Shown piece by piece: positions 48,923 through 57,997 of a DNA stretch of 64,000 nt. The stretch lies in NCBI GenBank assembly GCA_031553765.1, contig JAVBKY010000003.1:186001-250000 (forward strand), written 5' to 3'. The DNA comes from JAITMY01 sp031553765. Its GTDB lineage: Bacteria > Bacteroidota > Bacteroidia > Bacteroidales > UBA932. Numbering within the stretch: position 1 is the first letter of the stretch; each line of letters starts with the position of its first letter. Made by a program: the position numbers and the translations under genes. The notes under the pieces are model-generated. The model worked only from the letters and a program-made list of their open reading frames with translations, was not told where the DNA came from and did no database searches.

Positions 48923-50038
48923 CTATTTACCGATAAGCCGTAAGCGAGTAACTAAGGGGTAATGATCGGAGTAAGTTATGTCGGGGCAGTAATATGCATT
49001 TGCACGAAAACGCTCATCATAGAGTATATAATCTATTCTAAACGATGGTATTATACTGGAATAGGTAGACATCATACCTCGTCCAGCATCCATAAATCCA
49101 TCGCGCAAATTACCTCGCATCGTATGGTAAGCATACGATACGGGAGTATCGTTGAAATCACCGCATACTACCACGGCATAGGGTGACCGCTTCATGTGCT
49201 CAGCCACTGCATCCACCTGCTGAGCACGCCGCACAAAGGCTGCTTTAAGCTTCCACGAAACACTTTCAAGTACCTTGCGCTTATCCTTTTTGGGGTCAAG
49301 GAAAAAATTTTCATCCATTAGCACATCGCGCTCCCTATCACCAAGTCGTACCGACTGCAAATGGACATTGTAGAATCGAATAGTATCAAAAGGAAAAGCA
49401 ATGTCAACAAAAATGGCACCATTGGTTGTGTTGGAAAAAACAATGTCCCCCTTACCTATAATGGGGTAACGACTAAAAGTAGCAAGACCTAAACGGTTGT
49501 TTTTATTCCTTACGTTATAGTGGATGTATCGATATGGTAGGTGTTGCATCTTTTGCACAAACTCTTGCTCACTCCACACCCTATTGTGCATGTAAAACTC
49601 CTGCATACATGCCACATCAAACTTTTCGTGCGTTACAAACGCAGCCATACGTGCATAAGTTGACGAGTCACGATAGCTAGCTTTCAGTCCAAAAAAATTG
49701 ACGTTATAGCTAAGCACCTTTACTTGTGTGAAGTTACTTTTTACCTCCTCTTTTTTGCCGAAGGGGCAGCGAATAAACGCCAATATAAAACACAAGCTGA
49801 GCGCTATGACTGCCACGGGCAACAATAAATCTTTCCACTTACCAAGCACCAGCCACAGCACCGCAAATACCACGTTAGTCACCACTAATGGAGCAAACAC
49901 CAGTCCGAAAAACGATAGCCACCACACCTGCGCGGGGCTAACATACGCCGATAGGCATGACAAGCACAAGGCTATCGCCAGCACAATATTTGCTGCAAGA
50001 AGAATAATGTGAGTAAAATGACGCAAATCGATAAACAA
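48923..50038 (-). CDS. Membrane-anchored endonuclease/exonuclease/phosphatase family protein
   Basis: A 371-residue protein with three N-terminal membrane helices (about 8-95) and an EEP catalytic domain (about 105-371): VLSYNVNFFG, CMQEF (metal-binding Glu), FYNVHLQSV, VVCGDFNDTP and SDHYPLVTRL are the family motifs. Likely a periplasmic or surface phosphodiesterase. No ATG exists before the first motif; TTG at 50038 (or TTG four codons later) must start it. Confidence 0.85.
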   Translation of the reverse strand: MFIDLRHFTHIILLAANIVLAIALCLSCLSAYVSPAQVWWLSFFGLVFAPLVVTNVVFAVLWLVLGKWKDLLLPVAVIALSLCFILAFIRCPFGKKEEVKSNFTQVKVLSYNVNFFGLKASYRDSSTYARMAAFVTHEKFDVACMQEFYMHNRVWSEQEFVQKMQHLPYRYIHYNVRNKNNRLGLATFSRYPIIGKGDIVFSNTTNGAIFVDIAFPFDTIRFYNVHLQSVRLGDRERDVLMDENFFLDPKKDKRKVLESVSWKLKAAFVRRAQQVDAVAEHMKRSPYAVVVCGDFNDTPVSYAYHTMRGNLRDGFMDAGRGMMSTYSSIIPSFRIDYILYDERFRANAYYCPDITYSDHYPLVTRLRLIGK

Positions 50039-50094
50039 TAGATAGCGAACAACGGATAATGAGATTGTCTATACTATCCGCTGCCCCTTGTGCA

Positions 50095-50895
50095 TTAATA
50101 AAAATGGTTAGATTTTTTTTGCCAGTACTTAATAAGTAGAAATCCGAAGAGCATACCACCCACGTGTGCAAAGTGAGCCACGTTGCTGCCGGGATTGTAA
50201 AAACCAAGCGCCAGTTCTATCACACCGTAGCCAAGTACAAACCACTTTGCTTTAATGGGCATGGGCGGAAACAGCAGCATAAGCTGCGTATTGGGGAACA
50301 ACATGCCAAATGCTAATAGCACACCGAATATGGCGCCACTCGCACCCACGGTAGGAATATTCATCATGCCGTTTACCAAGCTGTGCACTATCCCCTCGGC
50401 CTGCGACACCAGCGTGGGACTATTGCCAACAGCTTCCCAATTACTAACAAAGCTATCTATCGCATCAAGATTTACCCTACCTAAAAAGTAGTCGTTGATA
50501 AACGCCATAAACGTATCTGGCGTAAGTGTATTGAGTACGCCGTTTGCAGCCTGCACCACCCGCGAAATTTCAATCCAGTTTACAAACGTATGCAACGCAG
50601 CAGCACCCAATCCGGTTACGAAGTAGTACACCAAAAAGCGTTTTGGCCCCCACACCTGCTCCAGCGTACTTCCGAACATCCACAGCGCATACATATTAAA
50701 AAACAGATGCATCCAACCACCATGCATAAACAGGTGCGTAATGAACTGGTGCGGCATGAAAAAATTCGACCCCGGATAGTACAACGCCAAATATTGCACC
50801 AAGTTAATACCCACACGCTCAAAGAGAGTTGTGAGCAGCAGCAACGCCACGTTGATTATTATCAGTATTTTTACGGTTGGAGTAATGTTTCGCAT
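50095..50895 (-). CDS. Rhomboid-family intramembrane serine protease
   Basis: A 266-residue protein with six membrane helices. HGGWMHLFFNMYALWMFG (helix 2 His/Asn), GASGAIFG (nucleophilic Ser) and AHVGGMLFG (catalytic His) are all present. An insert of about 80 residues follows helix 3 (WIEISRVVQAANGV to HSLVNGMMN). It lies nine bases after mutL, a conserved pairing in Bacteroidales. Confidence 0.92.
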   Translation of the reverse strand: MRNITPTVKILIIINVALLLLTTLFERVGINLVQYLALYYPGSNFFMPHQFITHLFMHGGWMHLFFNMYALWMFGSTLEQVWGPKRFLVYYFVTGLGAAALHTFVNWIEISRVVQAANGVLNTLTPDTFMAFINDYFLGRVNLDAIDSFVSNWEAVGNSPTLVSQAEGIVHSLVNGMMNIPTVGASGAIFGVLLAFGMLFPNTQLMLLFPPMPIKAKWFVLGYGVIELALGFYNPGSNVAHFAHVGGMLFGFLLIKYWQKKSNHFY

Positions 50896-50903
50896 TTCTT
50901 TCT

Positions 50904-52760
50904 TTACTTCAAAAATCGTTTGTCAATTTCGTCAATGCTTACAATGTTCATGGTGGGCTTGCCATTGGGGCAAATGTCGGGTGAGTAGCAAGCAAACAAC
51001 TGCGTTACCAAGCTCTGCATTTCGTCCTCGTTTAGCATTTTACCCGCGCTAATAGCCATGCTTTCCGCCATGCTCGCCGCCAGCACATGGCGGTGGCTAT
51101 CGTGCAGCGATTTCTCCTCCGCCCTAAGTAGTGCCACCAACTCCTCCACCATAGCCTTCGGGTTTTTTTCCACCGCAGCGGCAGGCATAGCCTGCACCAC
51201 TACGCTATGACCTCCAAAATCGCGCACATCCAAACCCATGTGCAGTAAGTCTTCCTGCACGCTCAACAAAAGCGCATGGTCAGCCGGCGATAGCTGTACG
51301 CTTTGCGGAAATAGCTCCTGCTGCGACGGCGTCGAACCTTCCACCTGCTGCAGCAGCTGCTCATACAGCACACGACGATGCGCGCGTGCTTGGTCTATCA
51401 TCATCAATCCCGACTTGGCCGGAGTGAGAATATATTTTGCCTTAAGTTGGAAAAACTTACTCTGCGACGCAGCCGAAATTATAGGCTGAGCCTCTACATC
51501 AGCATTTATTCTTGAGGAAATAATCACACTCTCCTCTGCAGCATCTCCACGGAAAAACGGATGGTCTTTTGCCGTGATATCGTCGTACAGCTTTTGCCAG
51601 TCGCGCGGGCCTTGCGATGCCTTTTTGTGCGATATTGTCTGCCCTCCTTCATTAAAAGGATTGTAGCCAGGGTCAACCGCTATTTGTGGCTGCGTGGCCA
51701 CCGTATCAGGGCGCAACACGGGAATATTTACCGTACCCGATGTTTCAAAATCCAACGTGGGCGCCAGCGCATACTTGCCAATAGATTCGCGCACGGCGGC
51801 ATGTACTATTTGCCAAATTACCTGCTCATCCTCAAACTTAATTTCGGTTTTTGTAGGATGAATGTTCACGTCTATTTTGGCGGGGTCAACCTCCATGTAA
51901 ATGAAGTAGGACGGGTAGGCACCTTGCGGAAGCAGCTGCTCGTAGGCACGCAGCACAGCGCTGCGGAAGTAGCTGCTCTGAAAATATCGTCCGTTCACAA
52001 ACAGGTACTGCTTATCCTGATCCTTGGTGGCATTTTCGGGAATGGTAACAAAACCGCTTAGCTGCACCACCTGCGTTTTCACCTCCACATCTATCAAGCC
52101 CTTGGTGCCTTTTACGGTACCAAATAGCGCCACTATACGCTGCTTTAGCCCCGTGGCCAGCAGGTCAAATACCTTATCACCATCCTTGTACAGCGTAAGC
52201 GCCACCTCTGGGTGGCAAAGGGCTACGCGCTTCAGCTCGTTTTCAATATGACGAAACTCGGTAGCATCGGTTTTCAAAAATTTACGACGCGCGGGAACAT
52301 TATAAAACAAATTTTTTACCGCAATAGAAGTACCCACAGGACAACTGGTTGACTCCTGCGTTTTCACCTCCGAACCGTTAATCACTAATCGGGTGCCCAC
52401 CTCATTATCGGCGGTGCGCGTTTTCACCTCCACCTCGGCAATAGACACAATGGAGGCCAACGCTTCACCCCTAAAACCAAAGGTGTGCAAGTTGAATAAA
52501 TCGCTCGCTGCGCGAATTTTGGAGGTAGCATGACGCTCAAACGCCAGGCGTGCATCCACCTCGCTCATACCACTACCGTTGTCCACCACCTGTACCAGCG
52601 TGCGCCCAGCATCCTTGATAATTATGCTTACGGCTTTTGCGCCCGCGTCAATGGCATTCTCCACCAACTCCTTCACTACTGAAGCCGGCCGCTGCACTAC
52701 CTCTCCCGCCGCAATTTGGTTGGCTACGCTATCAGGCAAAAGCTGAATTATATGCTGCAT
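50904..52760 (-). CDS. mutL: DNA mismatch repair protein MutL
   Basis: A 618-residue MutL. The GHKL ATPase motifs are complete: ENAIDAGAKAVSI, DNGSGM, FGFRGEALASI and PVGTSIAVKNLFYNVPARRK. The C-terminal dimerisation domain is present, but the endonuclease motif DQHA(x)2E(x)4E is altered: MIDQARAHRRVLYEQLL lacks the His and first Glu. CPNGKPTM near the C-terminus is retained. It couples MutS recognition to repair; a nicking activity looks doubtful. Confidence 0.96.
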   Translation of the reverse strand: MQHIIQLLPDSVANQIAAGEVVQRPASVVKELVENAIDAGAKAVSIIIKDAGRTLVQVVDNGSGMSEVDARLAFERHATSKIRAASDLFNLHTFGFRGEALASIVSIAEVEVKTRTADNEVGTRLVINGSEVKTQESTSCPVGTSIAVKNLFYNVPARRKFLKTDATEFRHIENELKRVALCHPEVALTLYKDGDKVFDLLATGLKQRIVALFGTVKGTKGLIDVEVKTQVVQLSGFVTIPENATKDQDKQYLFVNGRYFQSSYFRSAVLRAYEQLLPQGAYPSYFIYMEVDPAKIDVNIHPTKTEIKFEDEQVIWQIVHAAVRESIGKYALAPTLDFETSGTVNIPVLRPDTVATQPQIAVDPGYNPFNEGGQTISHKKASQGPRDWQKLYDDITAKDHPFFRGDAAEESVIISSRINADVEAQPIISAASQSKFFQLKAKYILTPAKSGLMMIDQARAHRRVLYEQLLQQVEGSTPSQQELFPQSVQLSPADHALLLSVQEDLLHMGLDVRDFGGHSVVVQAMPAAAVEKNPKAMVEELVALLRAEEKSLHDSHRHVLAASMAESMAISAGKMLNEDEMQSLVTQLFACYSPDICPNGKPTMNIVSIDEIDKRFLK

Positions 52761-52790
52761 TTCTCTAATTTACTACTCAACAAATACCGA

Positions 52791-53237
52791 CTAATACCGG
52801 TTGTGCACCCTATAGAACTCCGTGGATATCTTTTCTACGTTGTATGGGCGCAGCATTATCTTTTTGCTTGAATGCCTCCCATCAGTCAAGTGATAGCGCG
52901 AATTGCAACGCTGGCATACACCGTAACCCAAACCATCGTGCACTATATAACCTTTAGTTGACTCCATACACTCCTCGCTGTCGGGACAAGTAGCATCAAA
53001 AGCAAACACCTCGTTATCGTAGCTGTTATACCTGAATACCACTACGCCATGCTTTTTATAGCCATAATTCGACATAGTCTTTACCGCAGGGAATTCATAC
53101 GAGGGCATGATTACCGAAAACTCAAACCTCTCAATATTGGGGATAGGACATTCATACTCCTTCTCACAGCCAACAGAAATAAAAGCAACACCCAGCAATG
53201 AAAGGAGAATCTTCTTTTTCAAAAAATGATGTAACAT
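52791..53237 (-). CDS. Lipoprotein with Rieske-like cysteine motif
   Basis: A 148-residue lipoprotein (lipobox FISVGC). FAFDATCPDSEEC and YGVCQRCNSRYHLTDGR look like the two loops of a Rieske [2Fe-2S] domain, but the histidine ligands expected after the cysteines are absent, so an intact Rieske cluster is unlikely; a Cys4 metal site is possible. A leftward TATTTTTG box at 53242-53249 is only a few bases from the ATG. Confidence 0.6.
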   Translation of the reverse strand: MLHHFLKKKILLSLLGVAFISVGCEKEYECPIPNIERFEFSVIMPSYEFPAVKTMSNYGYKKHGVVVFRYNSYDNEVFAFDATCPDSEECMESTKGYIVHDGLGYGVCQRCNSRYHLTDGRHSSKKIMLRPYNVEKISTEFYRVHNRY

Positions 53238-53350
53238 TTTACAAAAATACGTAATTTTGACCGTTATTTTTGGGGAGTATCATTCTTTTTTCTACTTTTA
53301 AGGTTTATTAATTACCCTGTCCCGATAATTCTAAAAACAAATAACACGCC

Positions 53351-54160
53351 ATGAACACAAAAAAGTTGACTATTGCCCTCGGTTCCACCATATTGGTAGC
53401 CGCTATGCTCTTTTCTGCAGGCTGCGGAAACAGGTCAAATAAGAAGAAAGTGGTAGGTACCGTAGAGCAGCTAACCGACGCTGTGATTAAGTATCCTATT
53501 CCCACTGCATACGAGGTAACCAACCTTATCAACCGCTCAGGAGCAGCATACGTTATTGGCATTACCAACCCCGCCGATAAGGTGGAGAACTACTTAACCG
53601 AAGCCGATAAGGCTATCAGCATGGGTATTTATGGCGCCGACTTGGCCTACGTTACCACCTACAACATGAAGCAGGAAACCATGGATTACATGAAGGTACT
53701 GAGAAAGTTAGTGGATGAACTCAATGTTTCAACCAACTTCAATACCGAGTTGGCACGTAAGGTAGAGAACAATATCGACAATAAGGACTCGCTTATTAAT
53801 ATCATCTCACAATCATTCCATGATACGTACGCTTTCCTTATCAACAATGGCAAGGACGACATTTCGGTAATGGTGCTTGTGGGCACCTGGGTTGAAGGCT
53901 TGTACCTTACCAGTATGGTAGCCACCACCAGCGTGCGCAACGCCGATATGCTTCAAATTGTAGCCAATCAAAAGTCATCACTTTCTACCCTTGTAAGTGT
54001 TCTTGACGAACAAAACGGATCGGCAGAAGTAGCAAAATTGCGTGCACTACTTGAGCCTATTATCAACTTGTACAGCAACGTAAAGGATACAGTTACCGAG
54101 GCGCAAGCCATTGAAATCAGCAGTGCAATTGAGAAAATCCGCACACAGCTGGTAAAGTAG
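53351..54160 (+). CDS. Hypothetical lipoprotein, all-helical
   Basis: A 269-residue protein with a lipoprotein signal (LVAAMLFSAGC, cysteine at 25) and a mostly helical mature part (YLTEADKAISMGIYGADLAY, VRKLVDELNVS-like helices, ISSAIEKIRTQL). From memory it resembles other conserved Bacteroidales lipoproteins without assigned function. It is followed five bases later by the next gene. Confidence 0.7.
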   Translation: MNTKKLTIALGSTILVAAMLFSAGCGNRSNKKKVVGTVEQLTDAVIKYPIPTAYEVTNLINRSGAAYVIGITNPADKVENYLTEADKAISMGIYGADLAYVTTYNMKQETMDYMKVLRKLVDELNVSTNFNTELARKVENNIDNKDSLINIISQSFHDTYAFLINNGKDDISVMVLVGTWVEGLYLTSMVATTSVRNADMLQIVANQKSSLSTLVSVLDEQNGSAEVAKLRALLEPIINLYSNVKDTVTEAQAIEISSAIEKIRTQLVK

Positions 54161-54165
54161 GTCAC

Positions 54166-54705
54166 ATGGGAGAGGTATTAGGAATTGGATCGCGCGTGGA
54201 GCACCCCCAGTTTGGAAAAGGGGTGGTAATACAAGTACGTACCGACGCTTACGAAATTACGTTTTGGGAAAACGGTACCAAAATCATTGGTCGTGACTAC
54301 CAAGACCTAAAGGTGGTAGATGCCGTGGAGACGCCATCAGATATGGCCACTTTTGAGAAGATTGAGAAGGGTCTAGTCAAAATTCTAAACCGTTTTAGCG
54401 ATATTACCGAGAAGGTGGAAATGGCGCAGCGCTGGAACGGTGGCCGCATGGTGCTTTTTCCCAGCGACACCTCGCTTAAGGAGAAAGAAATTCCGCTTGA
54501 AACTTTCTTTCACAAAATAGTAATGCTGCGTGACCGCCTACGCGTGCTGGAGCAAAAAATCAACGCGCACAACAAGCTTACCGACGAGGATAAGATTGAA
54601 ATGCAGCAGTACATTACCCGCATTTACGGCAGCCTCACTACGTTCAACGTAATGTTTAAAAACGAGGAGCAGAAGTTTGTGGGCGAGAAGGGAGGAAAAG
54701 AATAG
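54166..54705 (+). CDS. Hypothetical protein with Tudor-like N-terminal barrel
   Basis: A 179-residue cytoplasmic protein. The first 55 residues (GIGSRVEHPQFGKGVVIQVR, then ITFWENGTKIIG) resemble the small beta-barrel at the C-terminus of UvrD/PcrA helicases that contacts RNA polymerase. The rest is helical (VEMAQRWNGGRMVLFP, DRLRVLEQKINAH). Function unknown; co-transcribed with the lipoprotein upstream. Confidence 0.65.
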   Translation: MGEVLGIGSRVEHPQFGKGVVIQVRTDAYEITFWENGTKIIGRDYQDLKVVDAVETPSDMATFEKIEKGLVKILNRFSDITEKVEMAQRWNGGRMVLFPSDTSLKEKEIPLETFFHKIVMLRDRLRVLEQKINAHNKLTDEDKIEMQQYITRIYGSLTTFNVMFKNEEQKFVGEKGGKE

Positions 54706-54739
54706 GGTTCAATTTCTGGTTTCAGATTGCAAATAATAC

Positions 54740-54774
54740 AAACGGTGGTACGGAAGTATCACCGTTTTATTTTT
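54740..54774. terminator. Terminator between converging genes
   Basis: Stem aaacggtggtac (54740-54751) with gtatcaccgttt (54756-54767), one mismatch, followed by tattttt; it overlaps the stop codon region of the leftward gene. Confidence 0.8.
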
Positions 54775-55237
54775 GCATAAATGCCTCCAAAAATTCCTTG
54801 GCATAGTAAAAAACAAATGCCCACATTACAAAGCGCGCGGCTTTACCTATGAGCATGAATAGCGCCGATTTTTTGAAATCAATTTTGTAGAAACCCAACG
54901 CAATGGCAAGCACATCGCCTATACCGGGAAGCCATGCAAAAAAAGCCATTAAGCTGCCGTATTTATTAATGGTGGCTCGCTGCTTTTCCAGCTTCTCGTG
55001 GCTCACCTTAAACCATTTTTCTATCCACTCCAGCTTACCCAGCCACCCCAACCAGTACGACGAAAGACCGCCAAGCCAGTTGCCCGCTGTAGCCACAAGC
55101 ACCGCCGTTACAGGATTTGAGCCACCTGCCAACGCGGCCAAGAGTAGCGCGTCGGAGCTAAAGGGAACCACGGTAGCTGCCAAAAATGAGCCGAGAAAAA
55201 GCCCAAGGTAGGCCCACGACTGGAAAAATTCGGTCAT
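54767..55237 (-). CDS. YqaA/DedA-like small membrane protein
   Basis: A 156-residue SNARE-associated/DedA superfamily protein of the YqaA type: AYLGLFLGSFLAATVVPFSS, NPVTAVLVATAGNWLGGLSSY, FFAWLPGIGDVLAIALGF and a C-terminal helix. DedA proteins flip or traffic lipids such as undecaprenyl phosphate; this branch is uncharacterised. Its ATG overlaps the stop of the ApeA-like gene (ATGA). Confidence 0.85.
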   Translation of the reverse strand: MTEFFQSWAYLGLFLGSFLAATVVPFSSDALLLAALAGGSNPVTAVLVATAGNWLGGLSSYWLGWLGKLEWIEKWFKVSHEKLEKQRATINKYGSLMAFFAWLPGIGDVLAIALGFYKIDFKKSALFMLIGKAARFVMWAFVFYYAKEFLEAFMQK

Positions 55238-56538
55238 TTTACTTCAACAAACTTATTACGATTCCACTGATAATAATTGTGCAATAACTCATCTATTTCT
55301 TTGTTTTCAAAACCTATCAATGTCAATATACAAGCTATAAGTAAAGGTTTTAATTTTTCGGCTAAGCCATATAGTTCAAACCCTTTGCATACATTTTGCT
55401 TTTTCCCTTCAGGTAAAATATGTGAATAATAATCACGCGAATCTATTACTTGGTTTAAATCGGGTTTATTATTTACAACCACCTGAACATCATTGAATTT
55501 ATCATAGAGCTTTGATAGTAATTCTCTTAATTTAATATCTTTTTCAAATCGAATATAATAACCCTCTACTGCTTGAATAACGATAAGAAAATCTGAACTT
55601 TTAATAAACCTATGATATGTTACTCCTGATATTAGTTGTTGTATTATTGGCTCACCACTTTCTTTCTTTTCGTACCAGTTTTGCATTATTGTTCCAAAGT
55701 TCCTTTCAATTTTTTGAAAATCAAACAAAAAATGATGACACGAAAATTTATCCTTGTTCTCATTTTTTTCTTCTGTAACAAAAAATAACATCACTGGATT
55801 AGGATAAGGAATATCATCTATAACCTCGCTATCATCATTATCATAAAGATAAATTTCTAAAAATGGCATCGCTGTCATTGCAGCAAAAGAATAAAAATCC
55901 TTAAACCAGCCAATGTTAACCAATAGATCAAATAGTTTTGATTTGTCTGTATTTTCTAATTCAATGTAAGATCTTTCATACAGACATTTTTCATGACGGT
56001 TAAGATCGTAATAACTTGAATATCCATTTACAATTAAAAATTCTTTTTCATTTAATTGGATTTTCTTTGGACTTCTATGACCATTAGTTGTTTTGAATGT
56101 CGCGGTAAAATTATCTTCGCAATCAAACTGAATGTTATTGTCCCTATACCAATCATTAAAACATGGAAACGAAACTCTGATTTTATTGAAAACCTTATCT
56201 CCTTTGTCTGCTAAATGTTTTCCTATCAATAAATAACTACAAGTGTAGTTTGTCAAACAAATCTCGCAATTCTGCGAGTTATTATAACTTTTGCCCCCTG
56301 AACCATAACAATCGAAAAGCGTCACATTCGATGTACCACTTTCAGTTTTAACTACACCAAAAATTGCTTGTAAATCCTTTTGCCTACAAAAAAAGCTAAT
56401 GCCTTCACCGGACAAACAGCCTCCAATTAGCTCAAGTCTTATTTTCTCGTTTGGATAAAAATACAGAATACCTGAAATCTTTTTATCCGGTGTTTCAGGC
56501 GTGTAAAAATATCCTTGATATTCTTTCTTTTCTAGCAT
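55234..56538 (-). CDS. ApeA-like HEPN defence protein
   Basis: A 434-residue protein. The N-terminus (EYQGYFYTPETPDKKISGIL, then IRLELIGGCLSGEG) matches the ApeA N-terminal domain, and the C-terminal helical part carries the HEPN RNase signature R-x4-H in SRDYYSHILPE (R368, H373). Single-gene ApeA systems abort phage infection, presumably by RNA cleavage. The gene is AT-rich compared with its core neighbours and is coupled to the downstream YqaA-like gene. Confidence 0.8.
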   Translation of the reverse strand: MLEKKEYQGYFYTPETPDKKISGILYFYPNEKIRLELIGGCLSGEGISFFCRQKDLQAIFGVVKTESGTSNVTLFDCYGSGGKSYNNSQNCEICLTNYTCSYLLIGKHLADKGDKVFNKIRVSFPCFNDWYRDNNIQFDCEDNFTATFKTTNGHRSPKKIQLNEKEFLIVNGYSSYYDLNRHEKCLYERSYIELENTDKSKLFDLLVNIGWFKDFYSFAAMTAMPFLEIYLYDNDDSEVIDDIPYPNPVMLFFVTEEKNENKDKFSCHHFLFDFQKIERNFGTIMQNWYEKKESGEPIIQQLISGVTYHRFIKSSDFLIVIQAVEGYYIRFEKDIKLRELLSKLYDKFNDVQVVVNNKPDLNQVIDSRDYYSHILPEGKKQNVCKGFELYGLAEKLKPLLIACILTLIGFENKEIDELLHNYYQWNRNKFVEVK

Positions 56539-56637
56539 TAGTATTTAGTCTCAATTATTTTAATTTCCTCTTCTGTCAATCCATATAGTCTTCACACCAT
56601 TTGCTCTATTATTTTCTCTATTTCCTAATTAGATTCT

Positions 56638-57798
56638 TTATAATAATTGCCTTAACTGCTCCGCATCGGGCAAGATATTCTTATACTCATCGGGAAGTTC
56701 TGTAGCAACCTTGTAAGTAGATACACCCATAGGTTTTGTCATATCGCGAAAAGCGTATTCTACAATATTTTGTTTTTGCGATTTACAAAGAATAATGCCA
56801 ATGGAGCGGTTTTCGTGCTGTAGGCGGACTAAATCGTCTAAAGCTGAAAGGTAGAAATTCATTTTTCCCAAGTATTCGGGTTTAAAATCACCACGTTTTA
56901 GTTCAATGGCAACCAAGCATTGCAGCTGGCGATTGAAAAAGAGTAAATCGATGAAATATTCCTGCTCTTCTACAATTAACCGATATTGATTCCCGATAAA
57001 GGAAAAATCTTTTCCAAGCGACATGATGAACTTCCGAATGTTAGCCACTATCGCGCTTTCCAGCACACGTTCGTCCGGTTCATCATCGGGCGATTCTATA
57101 TTGATATAGTCTAATAAATACTCATCCTTGAATGACAACAGCGCTTTTCTTTGGAGATCTATATCGGAAATAGTTGTTTTGAAATTGTTGGGAAGTTTTC
57201 CCTGTTTTGCGTATAAATTGCATTTGAGGTGATGTCGCAATGTTTCTTTGCTCCAGAATTCTACCGCACAACGCCTAATATAAAACAAGCGTTCTTCCAA
57301 TAATCTCGTTTTGGCAATTATTTCATAATGATGAGTAAAGCCAATTAATAGAAATTGCTGCAAATCAAAATGTTGTAAATCGTTCGCCGATAGCGAACGA
57401 TTTGTGATTAGAAGATCTGTTTGAATTTCGTCCGATGACAACGGACGAATTGAGTTAGACGTTGTAATATCTGTTTCCTGAATTTCGTTCGCTGACAGCG
57501 AACAATTTGAATTCAATATTTTCCATTCTTCATAGAATATACGCATTTTCCGAAGATTACTATCCGAAAAACCTCGTAATCTGGGCAACTCCTGTTGCAA
57601 TTGTATCGAAATGGTTTCAATGGCATTGGTACCCCAAAAATGGTTCCGGCTATTTTCTGAAATATATTTTCCAATTCCGTAGTAAAGAGATAACAACTCC
57701 CGATTAGCCAATGTTGCCGCGCGATAACGGCTTTTGAGTATAGCGCTCTTGATTAACTGAATTGCTTTAGAATAATTAGAATTTACTTGCTGTTCCAT
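56638..57798 (-). CDS. YhcG/DUF1016 family PD-(D/E)XK nuclease
   Basis: A 386-residue protein. The N-terminal domain (ANRELLSLYYGIGKYISENS, GFSDSNLRKMRIFYEEW) and the C-terminal nuclease core (YFIDLLFFNRQLQCLVAIEL, then KRGDFKPEYLGKMNFYLSAL) are typical. Between them, about residues 98-140, are three near-repeats of SLSANEIQ (SLSANEIQ, PLSSDEIQ, SLSANDLQ), each coded by a DNA hairpin. These proteins occur in defence islands and beside type I restriction genes; the function is probably DNA cleavage. Confidence 0.88.
   Translation of the reverse strand: MEQQVNSNYSKAIQLIKSAILKSRYRAATLANRELLSLYYGIGKYISENSRNHFWGTNAIETISIQLQQELPRLRGFSDSNLRKMRIFYEEWKILNSNCSLSANEIQETDITTSNSIRPLSSDEIQTDLLITNRSLSANDLQHFDLQQFLLIGFTHHYEIIAKTRLLEERLFYIRRCAVEFWSKETLRHHLKCNLYAKQGKLPNNFKTTISDIDLQRKALLSFKDEYLLDYINIESPDDEPDERVLESAIVANIRKFIMSLGKDFSFIGNQYRLIVEEQEYFIDLLFFNRQLQCLVAIELKRGDFKPEYLGKMNFYLSALDDLVRLQHENRSIGIILCKSQKQNIVEYAFRDMTKPMGVSTYKVATELPDEYKNILPDAEQLRQLL
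57377..57507. repeat. Three hairpin repeats inside the yhcG-like gene
   Basis: aaatcgttcgc-cgata-gcgaacgattt (57377-57403), aatttcgtccg...cggacgaatt (about 57424-57451) and aatttcgttcgc-tgaca-gcgaacaattt (57481-57507). Each is an inverted repeat of 10-11 bp per arm. Compensating changes (cgttcgc/gcgaacg versus cgtccg/cggacg) keep the stem. They are about 54 bp apart, a multiple of three. Confidence 0.8.
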
Positions 57799-57938
57799 TT
57801 GTTTTTATTTCTTCAAATCCTTTTTTTACAAATATGGTAAAAATTACGAGATGCCGTGGTGTCTTTACATGTAATTACAGGTGCATTATAAAAACATCCT
57901 CACTCACGACGATATCCCATGCCATGCACGAAATAAAA

Positions 57939-57969
57939 AGCCGCAGCAAACGATTGATTTGCTGCGGTT
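57939..57969. terminator. Bidirectional terminator upstream of DUF4834 3' end
   Basis: Stem ccgcagcaaa (57941-57950) with tttgctgcgg (57958-57967), A-rich on the left and followed by cattattctt; ends the leftward DUF4834 transcript. The bases from 57799 to 57938 hold no gene. Confidence 0.75.
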
Positions 57970-57997
57970 CATTATTCTTAGTGTTTTCTAGTCAATT

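Noticed and set aside
57377..57507. CRISPR-like array
   Set aside because: The units are hairpins inside a coding frame with short, related spacers and no cas genes; no CRISPR array was seen anywhere in the window.
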